The position numbers were made by a program, and so were the translations under genes. Shown here in pieces: positions 9,242-14,917 of a DNA stretch of 64,000 nucleotides. The notes beneath the pieces were generated by a model, which was not told where the DNA came from, did no database searches, and saw only the letters and a list, made by a program, of their open reading frames with translations. Within the stretch, counting starts at the first letter, position 1, and the number at the start of each line of letters is the position of its first letter. Source of the DNA: Balneola sp. (GTDB lineage: Bacteria; Bacteroidota; Rhodothermia; Balneolales; Balneolaceae); the NCBI GenBank assembly GCA_028284195.1, contig JANQSE010000012.1, positions 1 to 64,000 on the forward strand, given 5' to 3'.

Positions 9242-9661
9242 TTAAATTTTACTCAAAAAAACTAATAAATTCTCTAAAGTCCTGGCTCTTTTCCCGGATT
9301 TTAGTTCGCATTCCCAAATCGTTAACACTTCCCAACCCAATGTTTCTAGCTCAGTTATTTTCTCTTTGTCCCGTTCGATCGTCCCGTTAATTTTTTCTAA
9401 CCACCAGTCTGTTTTGGTTTTTGGAATTACAAAATATTTGCACCCTTTATGTCCGTGCCAAAAGCACCCGTTAATAAAAATCGCAGTTTTGTACTTAGGC
9501 AAAACTATATCTGGCTTACCCGGTAATTTTGGATAATTTATACGATACCGAAAGCCATTCTGAAAAAGGAATTTCCTGACCATTATTTCAGGTTTTGTAT
9601 TTTTCCCTTTAATCATTGACATGTTAAAGCTTCGGGTCTTTATGTCGTGTACATCTGCCAT
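9242..9661 (-). CDS. vsr: Vsr-type very short patch repair endonuclease
   Basis: This 139-residue Vsr family nuclease nicks beside T:G mismatches made when 5-methylcytosine deaminates, so it sits naturally beside a C5 methyltransferase. The family start RSFNMSMIKGKNTKPE is present. Asp51 (GKPDIVLP) aligns with the catalytic Asp51 of the E. coli enzyme. Cys66, His71, Cys74 and Cys118 match the structural zinc ligands, and His69 is kept. The E. coli Thr63-His64 pair is Ile-Asn here (FINGCFWHGH), a variant to note. It is the first gene of the six-gene operon, and a non-coding stretch of about 250 bases with a hairpin lies upstream. It could act in mismatch repair or as a restriction nick-maker. 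Confidence 0.92.
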   Translation of the reverse strand: MADVHDIKTRSFNMSMIKGKNTKPEIMVRKFLFQNGFRYRINYPKLPGKPDIVLPKYKTAIFINGCFWHGHKGCKYFVIPKTKTDWWLEKINGTIERDKEKITELETLGWEVLTIWECELKSGKRARTLENLLVFLSKI

Positions 9662-9677
9662 TGTTGTCTTTCTGAGC

Positions 9678-9760
9678 GTTGGCTAAAATTGCACTCTTTT
9701 GCAAATTTTGATCCGTGGGTTGGCTTGTGTGATTTGCAAATGTGTGCAATGTGCGTTGGC
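9678..9760. repeat. Hairpin with three GTTGGC direct repeats upstream of vsr
   Basis: attgcactcttttgcaaat (9688-9706) and atttgcaaatgtgtgcaat (9732-9750) are complementary at 17 of 19 positions. The hexamer GTTGGC occurs three times in direct order at 9678, 9719 and 9755, framing and interrupting the stem. On the minus (gene) strand the repeats read GCCAAC. It could be a regulatory stem in the operon leader, a protein-binding array, or a second class of recombination site. Confidence 0.55.
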
Positions 9761-9796
9761 TTCCCCAACTGTCCCGAAGGGCAGAAGCGGGCGGGC

Positions 9797-9812
9797 AAAA
9801 ACTAATTTTTTC
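9797..9812. repeat. Right copy of 16-bp inverted repeat flanking R-M module
   Basis: The sequence aaaaactaattttttc is the exact reverse complement of bases 299-314, which lie 9.5 kb away beyond the other end of the defence operon. The significance is uncertain because of its simple A+T composition. Confidence 0.4.
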
Positions 9813-9907
9813 TTGCACCAATCTTCAATCAAAATGTTAATATTTTCTATCAGTTTTTTCAAATTTTATAATCAGGTTTTAATATTATCGTTTCGTTCTT
9901 CTTACTT

Positions 9908-10042
9908 GCAGCTAACGGTCTAGTATAACAATAGTAGCGGATTTTAAACACTAACTTTTCGGTTAAACACAGACCTTTTTATATTTACTTACTTTGGTTT
10001 TAGCGATTAAACCGCTATTATTTTTATACATTGTTGGTAGCC
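9908..10042 (-). other. attC-like recombination site between CBASS and R-M cassettes
   Basis: On the minus strand the site reads GGCTACCAAC (R'-like, plus 10033-10042), then arm gtataaaaataatagcgg (plus 10012-10029), 71 unconserved bases, the second arm (plus 9923-9940, 16 of 18 complementary), then GACCGTTAGCTGC (R''-like). The R' box is the exact reverse complement of GTTGGTAGCC at 11701-11710, the putative start of the CBASS cassette. The CD-NTase stop codon lies only four bases before the R' box, as is typical of integron cassettes. At about 135 bases the site is similar in size to the long Vibrio repeats. Function as attC is inferred from structure only. Confidence 0.7.
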
Positions 10043-10046
10043 GTTT

Positions 10047-10820
10047 TTATTGGAATGCTTTTTTAATTTCATCTTCAGCCAAATAATTCCAACCTTGTCT
10101 TTCCTTGTCTTTAGTTTCTTTTACAATGTCCTTTAGTTTGTTAACTTTTAATTCATTAGTATATGAAAGATTATAAGTCGGCAAACCTTCAACAGCATCA
10201 TAGAAGTAATCTTTTAGATTTGTACACAACCAATAATATTTGTCCAACACATATTTTTCAAGTTCATAAGAGGAATAAACTTTGTTATTCAAAACATTCC
10301 AATATTTGAGTAAACGAACCAATTTCCTTATTTGATAATTATTGTCTCTGTTTTTGTCGTTTAACTGTCCTTTTAAAGCGTGAGGATATGTATTTATCCA
10401 CGTACTATAGCTTGAAGCAGGTGCAGGAATATGATAAGTTCCCCAAGTGTAATATGCTGGCACTAATTCAAACTTAATTCGACTCAACTCTAAAACGATA
10501 GTTGGTGATGATTGATAAATTTCATTTCTTGAATAATTGTCTTCCGCAAATCTTTTTAATCTATTCATTAAGGTTTGTGGTGTCCAATCAGAACCATCTG
10601 TAAAGCTTACCATAAAATCAACATCCGAATTAGCATCTCTGCTCCGCCTAAGAATCGTTTTCCTATCATAGGAACCAAAAACGAATTTACTTTCTATGTT
10701 GCTAAAATAGTTTCCAAGTTTTGTTGACAAAGTGTTTATTGAGGTGTCAATAGAAGTTCTTTCCCAATCTGCTAAGGTTATTGTGCTTGATAAGTCAGTT
10801 AAATAAGATAATACAGACAT
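10047..10820 (-). CDS. CD-NTase (SMODS-type nucleotidyltransferase) of a CBASS system
   Basis: This 257-residue protein has the polymerase-beta-like nucleotidyltransferase core of CD-NTases. Gly49-Ser50 lies in FVFGSYDRKT, the metal ligands Asp66 and Asp68 in SDVDFMVSF, and the third acidic residue appears to be Glu118 in KFELVPAYY rather than the common Asp. Enzymes of this family make cyclic di- or trinucleotides when phage infection is sensed. The gene starts immediately after the stop of the S-4TM effector gene, so the pair is a minimal type I CBASS with no Cap2/Cap3 ancillary genes. The second messenger cannot be predicted. The effector-first gene order is less usual. Confidence 0.87.
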   Translation of the reverse strand: MSVLSYLTDLSSTITLADWERTSIDTSINTLSTKLGNYFSNIESKFVFGSYDRKTILRRSRDANSDVDFMVSFTDGSDWTPQTLMNRLKRFAEDNYSRNEIYQSSPTIVLELSRIKFELVPAYYTWGTYHIPAPASSYSTWINTYPHALKGQLNDKNRDNNYQIRKLVRLLKYWNVLNNKVYSSYELEKYVLDKYYWLCTNLKDYFYDAVEGLPTYNLSYTNELKVNKLKDIVKETKDKERQGWNYLAEDEIKKAFQ

Positions 10821-11687
10821 TTAGAATTTGGCTTTTATGGATTTAATTATGTTGTCAGTTCTATTCTCATTTGTTTTTTTGGATAGTCTGTAAAACCAAT
10901 CTGGTATTTTTTCTGGTACAGTTCTTTCCGTATAAATAATATCTTGAATTTGTCTCAAAGTTCCATCATTAGGTTCTTCACGACTCTCGGAATATTTGTT
11001 TAGAATATTATCTATCTGACTTAATGTTTCATTTTTTGAGTTAATATGATTTCTTAAGGAAAGACTGTTTTGAACACCATAAATTAGAAATGAAAGTGAA
11101 GGTGCTATCAACAGAAGTATGTTATAGAACCCAATATTTTTTGCTACAAAAAAGCCAATAAAGATTCCATAATAAGCAACCAGAAGGATTATCAAAAAAG
11201 TCACAAATCTTTTCCTAAGTTTTAATTCCCAAGAAAAATTAACTCTCTGACAAAGAATAATAGCGATTGCCTTTGGAAGTGAAGAATCAACTTCTAACGA
11301 ATACCAATTTGTTAAGTCATTCCCATCGTATTCTTTCGCGAGGTCAATTCGAGTATCAGTTGTTATTTTGTTTTTACAAAGTATTTCGTTCCAAGGTATT
11401 TCAAAGAGTTCAGTGTCAAACTGTTCCTGAAGTTTAGCACCTTGTTCTGTTTTTTTCTTTCGATAATTTTCAGTTACCAAGTAAATAACTGTCCAAAGCA
11501 CACCGAAAGCACCTAAATAATTAACAATATCATTTTGGTACATTCCTATTATTGGTAAAATAATTGCCATTAGAACGCTTATTACATCAAATACTTGGTA
11601 CACCTTACATTGGCTATACGCAACTCTTTGAGCTTTTAAATATTCAATGAATTTTTCTTCGTTTTGTATTTGTGTTATTCTGTTCAT
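10821..11687 (-). CDS. S-4TM family pore-forming CBASS effector
   Basis: This 288-residue membrane protein has four predicted transmembrane segments at about residues 32-50, 56-73, 161-181 and 186-205. A roughly 85-residue soluble domain lies between pairs, and a cytosolic tail follows. This matches the S-4TM (SMODS-associated four-TM) family, thought to form membrane pores when bound by the nucleotide made by its partner CD-NTase and so kill the infected cell. It directly precedes the CD-NTase gene with no spacer. The ATG lies 13 bases inside the putative cassette start (GTTGGTAGCC), giving the very short leader typical of gene cassettes. The family assignment rests on topology, context and remembered sequence style. 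Confidence 0.82.
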   Translation of the reverse strand: MNRITQIQNEEKFIEYLKAQRVAYSQCKVYQVFDVISVLMAIILPIIGMYQNDIVNYLGAFGVLWTVIYLVTENYRKKKTEQGAKLQEQFDTELFEIPWNEILCKNKITTDTRIDLAKEYDGNDLTNWYSLEVDSSLPKAIAIILCQRVNFSWELKLRKRFVTFLIILLVAYYGIFIGFFVAKNIGFYNILLLIAPSLSFLIYGVQNSLSLRNHINSKNETLSQIDNILNKYSESREEPNDGTLRQIQDIIYTERTVPEKIPDWFYRLSKKTNENRTDNIIKSIKAKF

Positions 11688-11700
11688 TTTTTGTTCAAAT

Positions 11701-11796
11701 GGCTACCAACATAAGAATAACACGCATGCTATTCATGTTATCCGGGTTTCATCTTTAAGTGTAATTGTTGTTATTCCTGTAAAAAACAGGAATAAC
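11701..11796 (-). other. attI-like region and possible cassette promoter region
   Basis: This is the gap between the divergent integrase and the first cassette. At its left end GTTGGTAGCC (minus, plus 11701-11710) is the predicted cassette junction. Immediately beyond it ataacacg (11717-11724) and catgttat (11734-11741) form an imperfect inverted repeat. GAATAAC occurs at 11715-11721, again at 11790-11796, and inverted at 11770-11776, suggesting repeated binding boxes. In integrons this is where attI and often the cassette promoter Pc lie. I could not pick a convincing promoter. Confidence 0.5.
11770..11796. promoter_or_regulatory. Perfect 11-bp palindrome abutting the integrase start codon
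   Basis: gttattcctgt (11770-11780) and acaggaataac (11786-11796) are exact reverse complements with five A bases between. The right arm ends directly at the integrase ATG (11797), leaving no room for a free Shine-Dalgarno site, so in mRNA the hairpin would mask the start. As DNA it looks like an operator; it contains CTGT-N5-ACAG, similar to but shorter than the E. coli LexA box CTGT-N8-ACAG. An integrase-binding site is a third option. Confidence 0.6.
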
Positions 11797-12639
11797 ATGA
11801 AGAAAAGTGATTTACTGGAAAAGTACAAGCATCATCTTACGCTGAAGAATTTTAGCGAAAGTACAGTACGTGCATATATGAATGGGCTGGCTGTATTTCT
11901 GGATTACATTCGCGAAAAAGATATTCAGGAAGTTTCACCTGAAATTTTGGAGGCTTACTTTTATTACTGTAAAACAGAGTTAAGTTATAGCTATTCTATG
12001 ATGAAGCAGCTCCTGGCTTCTGTTAAATTTTTATATGGTGAGGTGATAAAAAGACCAATAGATTTTGATTTCAGTATTAAAATGAAAAAACCTTCCAGGT
12101 TACCGGAAGTACTTTCTGTAAGTGAAGTAGAACGGCTTCTTAATAGCTTCACAAACTTAAAACATAAGGCCATTTTCACCCTTTGTTATTCTGCCGGTTT
12201 GCGAGTGGGTGAGATCCTGAACCTCAAAATCAGTGATATTGATTCTAAACGATTACAGATTCGCATTGTCCAGGCAAAAGGGAAAAAAGATCGGTACTCA
12301 TTATTGGCACCAAATGTTCTAACATTACTTAGATTGTATGTCGGAGAGTATAAACCAAAGGAATTTTTGTTTGAAGGACAAAATGGAGGGAAATATTCAA
12401 GTGCCTCTATTCAAAACCTTATGAGAAGACATCGCAAGCTGGCGAATATCAAAAAGAAGGCAACCCCGCATACGTTAAGGCATTCGTTTGCCACACACTT
12501 ACTGGATAATGGAACAGATATTCGTTTCATACAGGAGTTATTAGGCCATAAACATATTTCGACAACGCAGATGTACACCCATGTTTCCACCCGGCACATA
12601 AAAAGTATTAAAAGCCCGGTTGAGGATCTAAACATCTAA
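11797..12639 (+). CDS. Tyrosine recombinase, candidate integron-like integrase
   Basis: This 280-residue site-specific recombinase has an N-terminal SAM-like core-binding domain (about 1-90) and a catalytic domain with Arg136 (SAGLRVGEI), His225-x-x-Arg228 (PHTLRHSFATHLL), His251 (LLGHKH) and Tyr260 (MYTHVS). The start at 11797 is chosen because the longer upstream reading (from 11647) overlaps the S-4TM gene and is not protein-like. It resembles XerC/D and lacks the roughly 16-residue insertion that marks classical IntI integrases. Its C-terminus (IKSPVEDL) resembles the SPLD ending of IntI rather than Xer. Gene position, divergent from a cassette-like array, is canonical for an integron integrase. 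Confidence 0.9.
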   Translation: MKKSDLLEKYKHHLTLKNFSESTVRAYMNGLAVFLDYIREKDIQEVSPEILEAYFYYCKTELSYSYSMMKQLLASVKFLYGEVIKRPIDFDFSIKMKKPSRLPEVLSVSEVERLLNSFTNLKHKAIFTLCYSAGLRVGEILNLKISDIDSKRLQIRIVQAKGKKDRYSLLAPNVLTLLRLYVGEYKPKEFLFEGQNGGKYSSASIQNLMRRHRKLANIKKKATPHTLRHSFATHLLDNGTDIRFIQELLGHKHISTTQMYTHVSTRHIKSIKSPVEDLNI

Positions 12640-12702
12640 CTCCAAACTTTGCTCAATGCCTTTGCCTTAGTATCTTCCATCAAAATTGAAGAAGCGTAAT
12701 AG

Positions 12703-13908
12703 ATGAGCACAAACTCTAAAGAAGTTCACTTACATACCAAAGGGATTTTGCCTGTACAAAAACTAAAGATTCTCCGTGATATGGAGATCCTGGATTCCCA
12801 CCCCGATTATCCGATCAACGATAACCAGTTTCAACCCAACTCCTTAGATCTGCGATTGGGTGAAGTGGCTTATCGTGTTCGTTGCAGCTTTCTCCCTGAA
12901 AATGAGACGGTGGAACAGAAAATCGAAAAGCTGGAGCAGTATTCTTTTTCTATTAAAGACGGAGCGGTATTGGAAGAAAATTGTGTGTACATCATTCCAT
13001 TGTTGGAACGACTAAACCTTCCTAAGTCTCATTATTCCACCCAGAACGGGGTTTCAGGAAACCCGGAAGAAGTAAAACTGTTTTCTTTGGAAAACCTTTC
13101 GGCGAAAGCAAACCCTAAAAGCTCTACCGGGCGCCTGGATGTGTTTACACGGGTAATCACTGACTACTCACATCGATTTGAAGAAGTGGCTCCGGGCTAT
13201 CAGGGCCAGTTGTACCTGGAAGTAGTGCCTAAGTCTTTTTCCATAAAAGTGAGAACCGGGCAAAGGTTAAATCAACTGAGAGTCCGGCATGGTTTCGAAG
13301 TGGTACCCGATCAGGATTTGCTGCGTATTCATGCTACCGATCCTTTGTTGTTTGATGAAAACATCAATCCGGTAACTATGGAGCAGATAAAAGTAAATAA
13401 AGGGCTGTTTATGAGCGTGCAGCTGAAGGGTAAAAAAGGAGAAGTGATTGGCTACAAAGCGAAGAAGCACAACAATTATATCGACCTTGAAAATATCGGC
13501 CATTATGATGTGGACGAATTCTGGGAACCGATTTTTGCGGCTTCAGATTCGAAATATATCCTGGAGCCGGAGGCATTCTACATTTTTGCTTCCAAAGAGC
13601 GTATCCGGGTTCCGGCAAGGCTGGCCTGCGAAATGATGGCTTACGATACCGGTTCAGGGGAGCTTCGAACCCACTACGCCGGCTTTTTTGATTCCGGTTT
13701 TGGCGGAAGTGTGGCAGATAAAGGAGCCAGAGCTGTACTTGAAGTTCGTTCTCACGATGTGCCGTTTATGATAGAAGACGGACAAACATTGTTCAGCATG
13801 CAGTTTGAACCCAATACAGAGATCCCTGAGTTTGTGTATGGCACTGAAATTGATAGCAATTACCAGGGGCAGGGTTTAAAGCTTGGAAAGCACTTCAAAC
13901 AACAATGA
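12703..13908 (+). CDS. dcd: 2'-deoxycytidine 5'-triphosphate deaminase family protein
   Basis: This 401-residue protein belongs to the long, two-domain dCTP deaminase family, in which two dUTPase-like halves are fused; the usual Dcd is about 190 residues. Characteristic stretches are FQPNSLDLRLG near residue 45, NPKSSTGRLDVFTRV near 143, YQGQLYLEVVP near 165, and a second-half Gly-rich strand set. It should convert dCTP to dUTP for thymidylate synthesis. The downstream BFD-like gene overlaps its stop by four bases (ATGA). It begins 63 bases after the integrase and marks the return to conserved chromosome. The symbol is used in the broad sense. Confidence 0.82.
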   Translation: MSTNSKEVHLHTKGILPVQKLKILRDMEILDSHPDYPINDNQFQPNSLDLRLGEVAYRVRCSFLPENETVEQKIEKLEQYSFSIKDGAVLEENCVYIIPLLERLNLPKSHYSTQNGVSGNPEEVKLFSLENLSAKANPKSSTGRLDVFTRVITDYSHRFEEVAPGYQGQLYLEVVPKSFSIKVRTGQRLNQLRVRHGFEVVPDQDLLRIHATDPLLFDENINPVTMEQIKVNKGLFMSVQLKGKKGEVIGYKAKKHNNYIDLENIGHYDVDEFWEPIFAASDSKYILEPEAFYIFASKERIRVPARLACEMMAYDTGSGELRTHYAGFFDSGFGGSVADKGARAVLEVRSHDVPFMIEDGQTLFSMQFEPNTEIPEFVYGTEIDSNYQGQGLKLGKHFKQQ

Positions 13909-14129
13909 GCAGTTTTCTGGTAAACCGGTGCATCTGCCACGAGCGTACGTTTAAAGAAATTAAAGAATACGCGAGCGAAAAAGGGTACACCGATATTGAA
14001 GACCTCCAGATTGATAATTATTGCAGCAATGGTTGCAGGATCTGTGCTCCCTATGTAGAAATGGTTTTGGAAACAGGAGAAACTGCTTTTGAACCCGGTG
14101 CTTATTACAAAAGAAAAGTCGGGAAATGA
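13905..14129 (+). CDS. Small BFD-like [2Fe-2S] protein
   Basis: This 74-residue protein has the cysteine pattern of the bacterioferritin-associated ferredoxin fold. Cys9-x-Cys11 lies in NRCICHERTF, and Cys44-x-x-Cys47 (with an additional Cys40) lies in YCSNGCRICAPYVEMVLETG. Such domains bind a [2Fe-2S] cluster and act in iron release or as electron-transfer modules. It is coupled by ATGA overlaps to the dCTP deaminase upstream and to rsmE downstream, so all three are made from one message. No functional link among the three is evident. The family call is good; the electron partner is unknown. Confidence 0.78.
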   Translation: MSSFLVNRCICHERTFKEIKEYASEKGYTDIEDLQIDNYCSNGCRICAPYVEMVLETGETAFEPGAYYKRKVGK

Positions 14130-14818
14130 ACTACTTTTATGCTCCAAAACAAGACTGGCCGGATGAACATACCGTTGATATAAAAGGGCAGGAGGCACAG
14201 CACATCTCAAAGGTTCTTAGAAAGAGAACAGGGGAGATCATTCATGTTGCTGATGGAGCAGGTTCTCACTTTGCGTGCGAAATTATCAGCGTAAGTAAAC
14301 AACAGATACAAGCCAGAGTTGTTAATTCAGCATCAATGCCTGAACCTGAGATCAAGAAAGTGATGGCGTTTGGGGCCATTAAAAAAAGAGACCGCCTGGA
14401 GTTTGCCGTTGAAAAAGCAGTTGAACTTGATGCCTGGGAAGTTTGTGTATTTAATGCAGATCATTCTGAACGAACCCGTTTGAACGAACATCGATTGAAT
14501 GCTCACATCGTTAGCGCATTCAAACAAAGCGGAAGGTATTTTATTCCGAGGATGGTAATCAAAAATTCACTGGATGAAGTTTTGGATCATTACATTCATC
14601 ACCAGCCATATATGGCATATCTTGGCGATGTGGAAATAAGCAGCACAGAGCTAACAAAACCCGAAAATTTGCTTCTTGTTGGGCCTGAGGGTGGATTTTC
14701 GGAAAGGGAAGCCGGTTTGGTAAAGAAGAAAGGGGGAAAGTTCATACGTTTAGGCCGGAACCGGTTACGTGCCGAAACAGGAGTTGCTGCTTTTCTGGCG
14801 CAGTACTTATATACTTAG
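14126..14818 (+). CDS. rsmE: 16S rRNA (uracil-1498-N3)-methyltransferase RsmE
   Basis: This 230-residue SPOUT-class methyltransferase methylates N3 of U1498 in 16S rRNA. The N-terminal PUA-like domain includes HISKVLRKRTGEIIHVADG. The C-terminal knot carries LLLVGPEGGFSEREAG and the closing RLGRNRLRAETGVAAFLAQY, where the family usually has LG-x-ILR-x-ETA. Length is normal. The start codon overlaps the previous stop (ATGA). A hairpin terminator lies about 60 bases downstream and is shared with the convergent Na/Pi cotransporter gene. Confidence 0.95.
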   Translation: MNYFYAPKQDWPDEHTVDIKGQEAQHISKVLRKRTGEIIHVADGAGSHFACEIISVSKQQIQARVVNSASMPEPEIKKVMAFGAIKKRDRLEFAVEKAVELDAWEVCVFNADHSERTRLNEHRLNAHIVSAFKQSGRYFIPRMVIKNSLDEVLDHYIHHQPYMAYLGDVEISSTELTKPENLLLVGPEGGFSEREAGLVKKKGGKFIRLGRNRLRAETGVAAFLAQYLYT

Positions 14819-14878
14819 CAAACGTTTGAGGGAATTAGATTCAAGTTTAACTTCTTATAGCGTAAATACATCATAAAA

Positions 14879-14909
14879 AAGCCTCATTCCAAATTAAGGA
14901 ATAAGGCTT
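14879..14909 (-). terminator. Bidirectional hairpin terminator
   Basis: aagcctcattcc (14879-14890) pairs with ggaataaggctt (14898-14909) at 11 of 12 positions around a 7-base loop. On the minus strand the stem is followed by a run of T, fitting an intrinsic terminator for the Na/Pi cotransporter gene. It also lies downstream of rsmE. Confidence 0.8.
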
Positions 14910-14917
14910 CTGCTTGT

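Larger units (their letters stand above)
9662..9907. other. Non-coding leader of the R-M cassette
   Basis: No gene is supported here. The stretch contains the hairpin at 9678-9760 and the right copy of the 16-bp inverted repeat (9797-9812). It separates the attC-like site from the vsr start. Ordinary cassettes have much shorter leaders, as the CBASS cassette does, so a promoter for the defence operon may lie here; I could not identify one with confidence. Confidence 0.5.

Noticed and set aside
299..9812. Transposon ends with target-site duplication
   Set aside because: The bases just outside the 16-bp repeats (tgtttcc on the left, ttgcacc on the right) do not match, and no transposase is present.
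9624..9821. 65-residue minus-strand frame in front of vsr
   Set aside because: It runs through the hairpin and into vsr in another frame, with no protein-like pattern.
11647..11796. 50-residue N-terminal extension of the integrase in frame
   Set aside because: It overlaps the S-4TM gene start and the palindrome, reads as non-protein-like sequence, and the family begins at the ATG at 11797.
11770..11796. Classical LexA box
   Set aside because: The CTGT and ACAG halves are separated by five bases instead of eight, so the E. coli-type consensus is not met; an operator of another kind remains possible.
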